DNA of 55,853 nt from Trichococcus ilyis (GTDB lineage: Bacteria; Bacillota; Bacilli; Lactobacillales; Aerococcaceae): the NCBI RefSeq assembly GCF_900109135.1, contig NZ_FNYT01000021.1, forward strand, positions 1 to 55,853, given 5' to 3'. A program made the translations under genes and the position numbers. Each line of letters starts with the position of its first letter. Position 1 is the first letter of the stretch. A model generated the notes under the pieces. That model had not been told where the DNA came from and did no database searches. It saw only the letters and a list, made by a program, of their open reading frames with translations. This document shows, piece by piece, positions 25,079-33,756 of this stretch.

Positions 25079-26448
25079 TTACGAATCCCGTCCATCCGCT
25101 TCACCGGGATGGTCTCTTTTTGCTTTTGCCCGTTCCAATGTTTCGGCGATCCTTTTTTGGCGGGTTTCCGGGCGTTTGGCTTGGGCGATCCAGAAAAGAT
25201 AGTGGGCCTTTTCGCCGGTCGGCCAACCTTCGAAACACGCGCGGCAGCCGGATCATCCCTGAACGCCTGCCCCAATTCCGCGGGCAAATCCGGGACTTCC
25301 TTCGAGGAATAGGCCGCTTGCCATTTTCCGCTCGCCTTGGCCGCTTGGATCGCTTCCTTTCCGGCTGCGGTCATCCTCCCCGCCTTCAGCAAAGCCTCCG
25401 CCCGACGCCGATTGATCAGCGACCAGACACTCCCGCTTCTGCGCGGCGTCATGCGGATGATGAAGCTTTCTTTATCCAGACTGTACATCTTGCCGTCGAT
25501 CCAACCGAAGCAAAGCGCCTCTTCGACCGCTTCCGCGAGCAGGATGCCTTCGCCTGCAGCATGGGCTTTTTTGATTTTCAGCCAAATCAGTTCTTTTTGG
25601 TCATGGTTTTGCGCCAGCCAGTCATGCCATTCCTGAATATTTCGGCAGCTGAGGTGATCTTCGGAGGCCAAACAGTCCAATAGCGCAAGCCCTTTTCCTG
25701 TCGACCGTTCGAGTTCGTTTGCCCACCGTTCCGTCCATTCCGCATCACATTTGTGCAGGCGATTCTTCTTCAGGTTTTCCCGCATGATCCAGCGGATAGC
25801 CTGATCCTCTGCCGAAAACCATTTCTCCATCAGTTTTTTCCCCTTCGTAGGATCGGCAACCACCGCCACACTCCAACAATATCCCAGGGCTTGCTGCAAC
25901 ACCCTGAAACTTTCGGATTTGCGGTCACTCTCCTGCAGCAGAGACGCGGTGATGCAATCAAGCAAGCCGAGGACGCGCTTGACATCATCCGGTTTCTTCA
26001 GCAGCTTCGGTTCGCAGACGGCTGCAGCCGTTGCCCGTTTCTCGAGCAACGAACCCTCGCTCCACTGCTCCATTTCCTGCAGCAGGCCTTGCATGTCCTT
26101 TTCACCGTAACGTTGCAACGCCATCGCCACACCTTCCCTGACCCGCCAACGCGGATCGGAAGCATACCGCCGTATAGCAACAAGATGCTCCACTTGCCCT
26201 TCGGAAAGCAGTCTGCCCAGCCCCACGACGCCGCAGACCGGCAAAAACTCCAAAGAGGAGCCATACGGGGCTGTGGATGCATCATAGGCAAGATATCTCT
26301 GAAAAAGCTCCAAATCCCCCTCTTCCGCCACGGCAGCGACCAGTTCCAGGTTTCCCCTCGGGCCGGGGAGGCGGGATTCTTCCAGCAGATAGGCATCCCA
26401 ATCCTCCAATTGCTTCAGTGTTTCCCTATAAGACGCTGTTTTGCCCAT
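25079..26448 (-). pseudogene. HEAT-like/YdeI fusion gene with a frameshift near the end
   Basis: The reading frame codes for an N-terminal helical HEAT/AlkD-like part (residues about 1-240, with DPRWRVREGVAMALQRYG) and a C-terminal YdeI/OmpD-associated part. The latter shows ALCFGWIDGKMYSLDKESF and TPRRSGSVWSLINRRRAEAL. Near 25234-25236 a three-base T-run (minus strand) is one base too short to keep the frame. Adding one base restores the family ending (FEGWPTGEKAHYLFWIAQAK, then ETRQKRIAETL) and a stop at 25079, just before the next gene. Without it the frame runs on as a nonsense tail into the next gene. This is a real mutation, a sequencing error, or slippage; I cannot tell. The start is an ATG seven bases behind GGAGG. 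Confidence 0.75.
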
Positions 26449-26481
26449 CACCGCTCCTCCTTTTTGAACCGTTCGGCCGGT

Positions 26482-27146
26482 TCATTCCTGCGGCCTATGC
26501 TTTTTCAGAAAGGCTGCAGCCTTTTTGGCTACCTGCTTCCGGGGATTGTGCGTTTGCTCAAATGCAAAAGCCAGGATTCCATTTTTGTCATGGGCCAACT
26601 CAAAGTATTTACTGAAACAATCGAGCGCATGCCCGCAAAGGATATTCCTGCATTCCGGTGACGGTTCCCCCTTGTAAAGGTAGGTGTTTTTCGGAATCCG
26701 CAACTGGCGCTTCGTGATGTCCTGTTCGTGTTCCGGCTTGTTCAGGATGATTTTCCAGGCGTTGCCGACGACATTCGCCGCCGTGACCATTGCCTCCGAC
26801 TCTATCAAACCAAAATACTTTCCATAGATTGAGGCAAATTTATTTTCAGCGTCCACAGCCGCCAGATTCGCCAGCGTGGCGATCGCACCCCATTTGATGA
26901 AGCTGTTGGGGCTGTCTGCCAGCGCCGCCACCTCGTCGAAATAAGGATAGAGCAAGTCGGGACGCCGCTCGCTCACGATCCGGATGATTTTGCCGCAAAA
27001 AAACTTTGTGCTGCCCCGATCGGCCTTGATGAACGCAAACAATTCCGGGGTAAGTTCCGGCTGCTCCAGCACTTCCCGAATGAAGGCTTCCAATTCCGGT
27101 TTTTTTGGAGCTTTTCGGTCAACTTGTCACTCTCACTATGTCCCAT
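26482..27146 (-). pseudogene. HEAT-repeat protein gene with a frameshift in an A-run
   Basis: From 27093 the frame codes for a helical HEAT-type protein (FDEVAALADSPNSFIKWGAIATLANLAA and a C-terminal QVAKKAAAFLKKHRPQE). No ATG fits that frame. An ATG at 27146 with CGGAG nine bases upstream overlaps the end of the preceding gene, and its frame joins the HEAT frame if the seven-A run at 27100-27106 had eight. This gives MGHSESDKLTEKLQKK then PELEAFIREV. So the gene is probably 221 codons with a one-base loss, or starts at a TTG at 27093. The neighbouring gene has a similar lesion. Confidence 0.7.
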
Positions 27147-28110
27147 GCAGATCAACTCCGGATTCATTTTGTTTTTTGCCCTGTTCATAATACTCGAGCA
27201 CACGCAGGCACCTGAGCGTGTTCCAGCGGCTGGCTTTACCGGCTTCCTCCATCAGAAAATGCACCGCGCCGGGATGGTGGGCCTGCGTTTTCCAGCGGCC
27301 GTCCGGCAACCGCTTCTCCTTCAGAACTTCCAAAGCATCCTGAATCCGTTCGTCATAAGGATGGCGGGCGTTTTGGAAATAATCGAGCGCGCGCAGAATG
27401 TCGTAGTGCCAACGCGGGGGATAGACCAGTTTCAAAAAACTGGGATGAATGGTTGTACCGGTGTGGTCGGATTTGTACAACCGGTGCCGCAGGAGGAATT
27501 CCTGTCCTTCCGCTTCCATCCGCTGCAGCTCATCCGCCCGGTAGGCATACCCGGCTATGGCGTATTCCCGTATGCCTTCCAGAACGCTCAGCGTGGAATG
27601 CACCGAGCTGTGCCAGGCACCGGAACGGTTCAGCCGGCAATTGAAGCCGCCATCCGGCAATTGTTGACTAAGAATAAAATCGACCACCGACCTGAGTTCC
27701 TCCTCCGTCCCGAAATAGCAGGCATAGTTCAGGAACATCCCGTTGACGCAGATGTCGCTTTGCTCGATGCCCTTCGCCGGATTGACGCCGCCGTCGGATG
27801 CGATCACTGTTTCAAGGATGAGGTCCAAGGCTTTCTTGATTTCCGGCGTCGTGGGGATACAGAGGTTCCTAAGGTCAAGCAAGGTGTAATGGCTGTTCGT
27901 CCATTTCGGCTGGTAGAACCACTGTCCCCAATGTCCATCCGGCTGTTGGCGGTCCAAAAAAGCGCGGCCCCAGCCTTCTTCCGCTATCCGATTCTTCAAT
28001 TCAACCAACGCAGCCGGGTCTTCATGCAACAGGTCGCGTCTTGTCTGATATTGGATGGCTGCATCGCCTTCCAAAAGCCATGTGATGATTTGTTCCCGTT
28101 CCATTTCCAT
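27136..28110 (-). CDS. Terpenoid-cyclase/prenyltransferase-fold protein
   Basis: The 324-residue product is an alpha-alpha toroid protein with repeated QW-like motifs. Examples are DRQQPDGHWGQWFYQPKW near 53, QQLPDGGFNCRLNR near 148, and KRLPDGRWKTQAHHPG near 278. The fold is that of squalene-hopene cyclases and protein prenyltransferases. At half the usual cyclase length and without the DxDD catalytic motif seen, it is probably not a cyclase. It follows the uridine-kinase-like gene by 18 bases and overlaps the probable start of the HEAT gene behind it, so the three are co-translated. No function is assigned. Confidence 0.7.
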   Translation of the reverse strand: MEMEREQIITWLLEGDAAIQYQTRRDLLHEDPAALVELKNRIAEEGWGRAFLDRQQPDGHWGQWFYQPKWTNSHYTLLDLRNLCIPTTPEIKKALDLILETVIASDGGVNPAKGIEQSDICVNGMFLNYACYFGTEEELRSVVDFILSQQLPDGGFNCRLNRSGAWHSSVHSTLSVLEGIREYAIAGYAYRADELQRMEAEGQEFLLRHRLYKSDHTGTTIHPSFLKLVYPPRWHYDILRALDYFQNARHPYDERIQDALEVLKEKRLPDGRWKTQAHHPGAVHFLMEEAGKASRWNTLRCLRVLEYYEQGKKQNESGVDLHGT

Positions 28111-28128
28111 CGGCCCTTCTTCTTCGCT

Positions 28129-29514
28129 TCAATCGTAATAGATGCTGCCGCCGATGAACTCCCTCAGAATGGAATTGAACGGCACCTTCGAAACATCCAG
28201 CGGTTCGAAGAAACTCAGCAGATTCAGAAGCCGCTCGCGTGTATCGTAATAAGCGCTGTCGGCCGGAATCTTCCGCAGCGCCGTTTCCGCGAAAGGGCGC
28301 AGGGCATTCATCTCGTACAGCATGCTGGAATTGAACATCACGTCGGCTTCTTCCTGGAATTTGAAGATGTTCTGGTACTCGCCGCGGCGCACGCTGTCCC
28401 ATTGATGGATCGTATTTTCCGGCGTGACGCCCCTGTATTTGTCGTCCCTGACCAGGCGCCGCAGCAGCCGGATTTCTGAAGTCGGAACCCGGCTCATCAG
28501 GTCGATGTTGAGGCCGCCCAGCGCGCTGATGTAGATTTTGTAGATAAGGTTGCGGTTGATGTTGGTGACCAATTCCGGATTCAGCGCATGGATGCCTTCA
28601 ATGATGAGGATTTCCGATGGCCCTACTTGCATCGGTTTGTATTCGGCCAGCCGTTTGCCGGTCAAGAAGTCGAATTGGGGCACGGATACGCGCTCGCCAT
28701 TGATGAGTTGCTCGATCTGCTGCTTCAGGAGCGGCAAATCCAGAGCCTCCATGCTGTCGAAGTCAAGTTTCCCGTCAGCATCCCGGGGCGTATGCTCCCG
28801 GTCCACGAAATAATGGTCCAGCGACAGCGCGATTGGCTTCAGCCCGTTCACTTCCAGCTGGGTCGACAGCCGTTGCGCGAAGGACGTTTTGCCTGACGAG
28901 GAAGGCCCCGATACGAGCAGCAGCCGCAAAGCGCGCCGGTGCTGCAGGATGGCATCCGCGATGATGGAGATTTCCTTTTCATGCAATGCTTCGGCGATGC
29001 TGACCAGTTTCATCGTGCGCCCGGACCGGATGTAGTCGTTCACGTCTTGGACGAGCTCGATATTGATGTTGTCCATCCAGATCTGGTTCTTCTCGAACGC
29101 TTCGGACAGCTGCACCGGCGGAATCAGCGGACGCTTGCTGCCTTTGTCGATGTCGCCGAAATCCACGATGAATCCGTAGGAAAACGGTAGGATAGTGAAA
29201 GGTTCGACTAGCTTTGTATCCGTGAAAGCCGGATAGACCGCCTTCACGACGATGTCCCCCACTTGGTAATGGTAGTAGCCGCCCTCGCTGCGGAGCAGTT
29301 CGATGCCGCTGTTTTGATCGACCCACTCGCGCAGCCTCACCTCAATCTGCTTCACTTCCCGCGTCGACAAAATCGATCCGTACAGATTGCAGAAGACGCC
29401 TTCCAGGATCGAATAGGATGTCTTCAGCGTCTCTTCCGGAAAAAGATCATGCACGACCTTGATCAGGCCCAATTTGACGGTCTGGCGGCCTCTGTGCAAA
29501 TGCGTTTCGCTCAT
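28129..29514 (-). CDS. Uridine kinase-like ATPase with TGS/threonyl-tRNA-synthetase-like N-terminal part
   Basis: The 461-residue product has an N-terminal part of about 200 residues resembling the non-catalytic domains of threonyl-tRNA synthetase. A phosphoribulokinase/uridine kinase domain follows, with the P-loop VSGPSSSGKTSFAQRL near 240 and SLDHYFVDREHTPRD near 270. Such fusions are common in Firmicutes and lack a proven substrate, although uridine phosphorylation is the family default. The start at 29514 has AGAGGAGGG upstream and its ATG overlaps the stop of the DUF5655 gene. It leads an operon-like run of genes. Confidence 0.85.
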   Translation of the reverse strand: MSETHLHRGRQTVKLGLIKVVHDLFPEETLKTSYSILEGVFCNLYGSILSTREVKQIEVRLREWVDQNSGIELLRSEGGYYHYQVGDIVVKAVYPAFTDTKLVEPFTILPFSYGFIVDFGDIDKGSKRPLIPPVQLSEAFEKNQIWMDNINIELVQDVNDYIRSGRTMKLVSIAEALHEKEISIIADAILQHRRALRLLLVSGPSSSGKTSFAQRLSTQLEVNGLKPIALSLDHYFVDREHTPRDADGKLDFDSMEALDLPLLKQQIEQLINGERVSVPQFDFLTGKRLAEYKPMQVGPSEILIIEGIHALNPELVTNINRNLIYKIYISALGGLNIDLMSRVPTSEIRLLRRLVRDDKYRGVTPENTIHQWDSVRRGEYQNIFKFQEEADVMFNSSMLYEMNALRPFAETALRKIPADSAYYDTRERLLNLLSFFEPLDVSKVPFNSILREFIGGSIYYD

Positions 29515-29945
29515 GCTGATCCCTCCTCTGAGCTTCGGTTTTGCGGATCCGGCTTCCGGCCCCGCATTTCCGAAAACCGGTATGCTTCCCGCAGCCAGGC
29601 ATCGAGGGTATCCGTCAGATCCGCTTCCTCCGCGATGATGACATGGTGCGTCCATCTGCCTGGGTAAGGTTCGATGGCTTCGACAATCTGATCGTGCACA
29701 ATCTGGCGTCCGCAGCCGAAGCTCAGCACCAGGCTGTGCAGCGGCCGCTTTTTGTCCGTCGGCTGCGGCATCCAGACCCAGGCGAATTGCGTCCGCGTGG
29801 CGAAGGAAATCTGGGTTTTGCCCACCGTGATAATGGCGGGCCCGATTGCCCGGATTTTCCTCTCCACGGCCATGAAAAGTTCCCGGGCTTCCGGTTTGCC
29901 GGCAAAGAATGCCTCTTTTTCTTTGTTCGTCATTACGTCCGTCAT
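29511..29945 (-). CDS. DUF5655-type protein
   Basis: The 144-residue product matches the DUF5655 layout: ELFMAVERKIRAIGPAIITVGKTQISF, then FAWVWMPQPTDKKRPLHSLVLSF, RWTHHVIIAEEADLTDTLDAWLREAYRFSE. The family is uncharacterised and thought to bind nucleic acid or protein ends. The ATG at 29945 follows GAGGTG; a GTG three codons upstream overlaps that site. The gene overlaps the uridine-kinase-like gene by four bases and follows a GyrI-like gene, all on the minus strand. Confidence 0.7.
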   Translation of the reverse strand: MTDVMTNKEKEAFFAGKPEARELFMAVERKIRAIGPAIITVGKTQISFATRTQFAWVWMPQPTDKKRPLHSLVLSFGCGRQIVHDQIVEAIEPYPGRWTHHVIIAEEADLTDTLDAWLREAYRFSEMRGRKPDPQNRSSEEGSA

Positions 29946-29964
29946 TGGTGCCACCTCATTCTTT

Positions 29965-30423
29965 TCATTCCAACAAAAAAACGATTTTCGTCAACAGCTC
30001 GCTTTCCGGCACTTCATCCGGTGAATTGTAGTAATGTTCATAAACGGTTCCGATCGGCGTGTAGCCTTTTTCCTCGATCCATTGCTTAATTTCCGCATAA
30101 GCGGGCGGCATCTCCATATATGGCCCTTTGTACATGCAGGTGACCTGTTTGCCGGCCGGGATGCTCCCGGGCAATATATCCCCTTTGCCAGGCAACGGCT
30201 TGGACACCGGGAAGCCGATCTCAAGCTGCAGATGTTCCATATCCATGTTGAAATAGCCGACGAACGCCGGTCCGACCGGTTGCTCGCCCAGTTCCATGAT
30301 GTGCGTGACGATGTCCATGAAGGCTTTCCCCAGTATTTTCGGCAGCTCGCTCACCGGAGTAACCGTTTTCAAAACTAAAGTCGGTTGTTCTTGCGTTTCG
30401 ATCATTTCGATGATGTAACCCAT
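29965..30423 (-). CDS. GyrI-like effector-binding protein
   Basis: The 152-residue product is a stand-alone GyrI-like domain: IEMIETQEQPTLVLKTVTP at the start, then PVGPAFVGYFN near 60, LPGSIPAGKQVTCMYKGPYMEMPPAY near 92 and VYEHYYNSPDEVPESELLTKIVFLL at the end. It lies first in the run with DUF5655 and the uridine-kinase-like gene. The start ATG at 30423 has GTGGGG upstream; a longer frame begins 13 codons earlier without a good site. The ligand is unknown. It is similar in layout to the GyrI-like protein at 3.2 kb. Confidence 0.8.
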   Translation of the reverse strand: MGYIIEMIETQEQPTLVLKTVTPVSELPKILGKAFMDIVTHIMELGEQPVGPAFVGYFNMDMEHLQLEIGFPVSKPLPGKGDILPGSIPAGKQVTCMYKGPYMEMPPAYAEIKQWIEEKGYTPIGTVYEHYYNSPDEVPESELLTKIVFLLE

Positions 30424-30535
30424 TTTCCCCACTTCCCCTTTTTCTGAAGCATAGTATCTCATGCTTATTTTATCACTTACGCAGGCGCACGACCATCAAT
30501 ACGATGGCAGCCGATCGCGTGCAAAACCACGCATA

Positions 30536-30585
30536 GACAGGTCCCGGCTTCAATTCAGATGAATTGTTGCCAGGACCTGTTTCTG
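30536..30585. other. Inverted repeat in the gap behind the TspO-like gene
   Basis: ACAGGTCC and GGACCTGT pair around a second inner pair AATTCA/TGAATT. No long T-run follows on the minus strand, so a terminator role for the TspO-like gene is only possible. The stretch 30463-30618 otherwise shows nothing coding. Confidence 0.45.
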
Positions 30586-30618
30586 ATCACTCGAACTATA
30601 TTATTGTTGAAATAATCA

Positions 30619-31440
30619 TTATTTCAGTATGGACGGTGCTTGTTTCTTCGCGAAAAGCACATACCCGATGGCGACGCCCATCAGCACGATGCAGGCGATG
30701 ACCGTCGTGATGACGCTAGGATAGTGGCCGGCAAATCCGCTTTGGGACATATGCTTGATCAGGATGCCGGTGTATGCCCAGATGATCACCAGTCCGTAGG
30801 CGATATCCCGGTTGCGGATCATCGTGACCGCTCCGATTGCGAGTCCGACCACGATGATGAGGACCATCCAGACCGCTTCGGGGATGCCGAAGCCGTTCCA
30901 GCCGATGTCGACCAGCAGCGTCGTGATGTTCGCAATGGTCGCCACCGTGATCCAGCCGAAATAGACGCTGAACGGCAGGCGGATGAACAGCTTTTCCTTT
31001 TGATCGAGCTGTTCCTTTTTGATCGTTTCATTGATGTAGATCAGGCTGAGCAACAGCACCAGCATCAGGAGCACTGACAAGCCGATCTGGCGGTAATGCC
31101 AACTGAAGATCCAGGCAGCATTCACAACCGAACTGACCGAAAAGACGATGCCGACTTTGCGCAGCAGTTCCGTTTTCACTTTGCTCTTGTCGCCTTGGAG
31201 TAAGCCGTATTGGTAGAGCGTATACCCGGCCAGCAACAGATAGATGACGCCCCAGATCGAGAACGTCAGGCCGGCAGGCGCGAACAGGTTCGGATAGGAA
31301 TCCGAGACCACGCCGGTGTCGATGCCGTTGATCGGCAGGATGTTCGCCATCGCATTGACGACGATCATGATCAGATACGTCACGGCCACAGTGAGTTTGA
31401 TGGGTCCTTCAAGTTGCTTTGTGTCCAACTTTGTTTCCAT
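30619..31440 (-). CDS. TspO/MBR-related membrane protein
   Basis: The 273-residue product has seven to eight membrane helices. LFAPAGLTFSIWGVIYLLLAGYTLYQ near 50 and VVNAAWIFSWHYRQIGLS near 105 match the tryptophan-rich TspO/MBR group in its larger form. TspO binds porphyrins and other hydrophobic ligands. Whether this larger relative does so is unknown. The ATG follows GAGGAGG. It stands alone. The upstream 320 bases to the next gene (31441-31762) hold no recognisable RNA or promoter that I would call with confidence. Confidence 0.7.
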   Translation of the reverse strand: METKLDTKQLEGPIKLTVAVTYLIMIVVNAMANILPINGIDTGVVSDSYPNLFAPAGLTFSIWGVIYLLLAGYTLYQYGLLQGDKSKVKTELLRKVGIVFSVSSVVNAAWIFSWHYRQIGLSVLLMLVLLLSLIYINETIKKEQLDQKEKLFIRLPFSVYFGWITVATIANITTLLVDIGWNGFGIPEAVWMVLIIVVGLAIGAVTMIRNRDIAYGLVIIWAYTGILIKHMSQSGFAGHYPSVITTVIACIVLMGVAIGYVLFAKKQAPSILK

Positions 31441-31762
31441 TTTTTGTTTCCTCCTCTTCCATTGTTCCTGATAAGCACAATAATGGCAACAACATCTCTA
31501 AACGTCAGTTTTTAGCCCAAGTCAAAAAGGATTTGTCTAACTCAATAGTACTCAAAACAGAGCGTTTGTGCAAATATTGAGATAGGTTTGGATGCGAAAA
31601 ATTTTGTCGTCTTCAATCCCAATTCTTTGATAATTTTGGCTATTCGGAGCATCTTTAAATTAACATAGTCTTCGTTCAGCCCTGCCCTTCATCACCCAAA
31701 AGTGCCTCTCCAATTCCTCCTCCCAATCGCTCCTATGGCTTTGTTATGAAAGGACGAAAAAA

Positions 31763-32419
31763 ATGAATAGTAAGAAGAAACTTTACGGTTCGGCCACAAT
31801 GTTGAGTCTGTTGATGTTGGTCGGTTGTGCGGCGGATGAAGACACCGCTTCAAGCGAATCTTCAGTGGCCGGATCATCGGAAATGGTCGAAAGCAGTTCA
31901 GAAGCAGCCAGCAGTTCCGAACAAGATGAATCGAAAATGGAAGACAGCGAAGAAAGTGACACGGAAGAAGACGAATCGGTTGAAACACCATACATCTATG
32001 GTGCAGTCGGCGCCTTGGCGGACAATGATCTGACGATGGAGGAGATGTTTACGTACGCCATCCAGGATGAACACTTGGCCCACGGAGAATACGCCTACGT
32101 ACTGGAAACCTTCGGCGACCAAGCCCCATTCAACAACATCGTCACTGCTGAAGCCCAGCATGTTTCTGAGATGACTGTTCTGTTCGAGAAATACGATTTG
32201 GCGGTTCCGGCTGACGAATCGGCCGATCATCTGAAACAAGCGGCGGATATCAAGGAGGCGTTGGAGAACTGCGCCACTGGGGAAGTGGACAATATCGCGA
32301 TGTACAATAAATTCCTCGAACAGGAGATCCCGGATGACGTGCGCGCCACCTTTACGGCATTGCGCAACGCTTCCGAAGGACATCTGGATGCCTTCAATAA
32401 GAGCCTCGAGAAATACTGA
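31763..32419 (+). CDS. DUF2202 ferritin-like lipoprotein
   Basis: The 218-residue product has a lipoprotein signal with lipobox LMLVGC near residue 18, then a Ser/Glu-rich linker of about 60 residues. The C-terminal DUF2202 domain shows MFTYAIQDEHLAHGEYAYVLETFG and EAQHVSEMTVLFEKY with regularly spaced Glu and His. DUF2202 is a ferritin-like four-helix fold that may bind a di-metal centre. The protein would sit on the outer face of the cell membrane. The start ATG follows AAAGGACG. It ends at a terminator and stands upstream of tandem hairpins and nadABC. Confidence 0.85.
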   Translation: MNSKKKLYGSATMLSLLMLVGCAADEDTASSESSVAGSSEMVESSSEAASSSEQDESKMEDSEESDTEEDESVETPYIYGAVGALADNDLTMEEMFTYAIQDEHLAHGEYAYVLETFGDQAPFNNIVTAEAQHVSEMTVLFEKYDLAVPADESADHLKQAADIKEALENCATGEVDNIAMYNKFLEQEIPDDVRATFTALRNASEGHLDAFNKSLEKY

Positions 32420-32431
32420 ACAGCAACCATC

Positions 32432-32471
32432 AAAAGGGAGATGTCTCGTCATGAGACACCTCCCTTTTTTT
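32432..32471 (+). terminator. Terminator of the DUF2202 gene
   Basis: AAAAGGGAG pairs with CTCCCTTTT, with an inner GTCTC/GAGAC pair, followed by a T-run, 12 bases behind the stop codon. Confidence 0.85.
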
Positions 32472-32496
32472 GCGCTAATTATAGTCAATAATCCGT

Positions 32497-32645
32497 TCGC
32501 CGGGAATTTCGGAGTTTTTGGTTGCCTAATTCCCGGTGAACAAGGTCTCGCCGGGAATTCTGGACATTCCGGCCGCCGATTTCCCGGTGAACATCGTCTC
32601 GCCGGGGATTCTGGACATTCCGGCCACTGATTTCCCGGTGAATGC
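32497..32645. repeat. Tandem 51-base hairpin repeat, three units
   Basis: Three units repeat at an exact period of 51 bases (matched points 32499, 32550, 32601). Each unit boundary forms a hairpin of the type TTCCCGGTGAACA...GTCTCGCCGGGAA: 32528-32559 (stem AATTCCCGG/CCGGGAATT) and 32579-32610. The last unit is decayed (32628 on). The linker CTGGACATTCCGGCC is the same in two units. The core CCGGTGAACA...TCGCCGG also occurs, with different arm bases, in four units at 47.75-47.93 kb. Confidence 0.85.
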
Positions 32646-32751
32646 TTTAATGGACCACCCGGTATTCGAAGGCGTTACCTTTTTCACCGTCATGTCACCC
32701 AAAATGACGGTGAAAGACAGATGTTGGGGGATAAAAATATTCTCAACTTCC

Positions 32752-32769
32752 CAGGTGTCTTGACACCTG
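32752..32769. promoter_or_regulatory. NiaR-like operator overlapping the nadA promoter
   Basis: CAGGTGTC and GACACCTG form an 18-base palindrome around TT, covering the -35 box. Palindromes of the form TGTCTTGACA are the recalled target of NiaR (YrxA), the niacin-responsive repressor of NAD genes in Firmicutes. The assignment uses site shape and gene context; no niaR gene is in the window. Confidence 0.7.
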
Positions 32770-32788
32770 TAAAGTTCTGTGATATAGT
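32760..32788 (+). promoter_or_regulatory. Promoter of nadABC
   Basis: A perfect TTGACA (32760-32765) and TATAGT (32783-32788) stand 17 bases apart, about 40 bases before the nadA start codon. Confidence 0.85.
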
Positions 32789-32826
32789 CATTTTCATTAA
32801 ACTATCAGAAAAAAGGGGTCGCAACA

Positions 32827-33756
32827 ATGGATGAACTTACGGAAAGAATATTGCAGCTGAAAGCAGAAAAAGATGCCGTCATTCTCGCACACTACTACGT
32901 TCCTGGAGCCGTTCAAGATATCGCAGATTTCATCGGGGATTCGTACTATTTGAGCAAAATTGCAGCACAGGTCACAGAAAAAGTGATCGTATTCTGCGGC
33001 GTGGCCTTCATGGGCGAAAGCGCGAAGATGCTGAATCCGGAGAAAGTCGTCCTGATGCCCGACCTGCAGGCGGATTGCCCGATGGCCCACATGGTCAAAA
33101 TCCGCGATATCCAGAAAATCCGCGAGAAATACGAAGACGTGGCTGTGGTCTGCTACATCAATTCCACCGCCGAAATCAAAGGCCATGCCGATGTCATCGT
33201 CACGTCCTCCAACGCGAAAAACGTCATCGCCGCCCTGCCCAACCGTTATATTTACTTCATTCCGGATGAGCACCTCGGCAGATATATTTCCCGCCAGCTT
33301 CCCGAAAAGACGTTCCTCTTCAATGACGGCTACTGCCCGATCCACACCAGCATCCGCGTAGTCGATGTGCTGAAGATGAAACGCGATCTGCCGCAAGCCG
33401 AAATACTGGCGCATCCGGAATGCAAGGAGGAGATCCTTGCATTGGCTGATTTTGTCGGCAGCACGTCGGACCTCGTCGCCTATACCGAGAAGAGCCCCTC
33501 ACAGGATTTCATCATCTGCACGGAAATCGGCGTCATCCATGAAATGGAGAAACGCTCGCCGGGCAAAAGATTCCATGCCCCATCCGTCGGTCAGCTCTGC
33601 CCCGACATGAAGCTGAACACCGTGGAGAAAATCATCGCAGCTTTGGAAACTTTCGAACCCGCTGTGGAAATGGATGAAACAGTGCGCCTGAAAGGGCTGC
33701 AGCCGCTGGAACGCATGTTGGAATTGGCCGAGGTGAAGAGCCATGCGCAATTATGA
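32827..33756 (+). CDS. nadA: Quinolinate synthase NadA
   Basis: The 309-residue product condenses iminoaspartate with dihydroxyacetone phosphate to quinolinate. Seen are AVILAHYYVPGAVQDIADFIGDS near 18, the three conserved cluster cysteines (in FCGVAFMGESAKML, in the AHPECKEE region and in GQLCPDMK), and FVGSTSDLV. They hold an oxygen-sensitive [4Fe-4S] cluster. The start ATG follows AAAAGGGG. Its end overlaps the nadB start by 14 bases, so translation is coupled. It is the first gene of the operon behind the NiaR-like operator. Confidence 0.97.
   Translation: MDELTERILQLKAEKDAVILAHYYVPGAVQDIADFIGDSYYLSKIAAQVTEKVIVFCGVAFMGESAKMLNPEKVVLMPDLQADCPMAHMVKIRDIQKIREKYEDVAVVCYINSTAEIKGHADVIVTSSNAKNVIAALPNRYIYFIPDEHLGRYISRQLPEKTFLFNDGYCPIHTSIRVVDVLKMKRDLPQAEILAHPECKEEILALADFVGSTSDLVAYTEKSPSQDFIICTEIGVIHEMEKRSPGKRFHAPSVGQLCPDMKLNTVEKIIAALETFEPAVEMDETVRLKGLQPLERMLELAEVKSHAQL

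Noticed and set aside
24772-25230. C-terminal tail of the HEAT-YdeI frame as a real extension
   Set aside because: The tail has no domain, overlaps the small membrane protein gene and disappears when the frameshift is corrected.
31692-31991. A 99-codon minus-strand frame across the DUF2202 start
   Set aside because: It has no ribosome binding site and overlaps the signal sequence of a clear lipoprotein gene.
32497-32645. CRISPR array
   Set aside because: The units are nearly identical along their whole 51 bases and form hairpins; there are no unique spacers and no cas genes.
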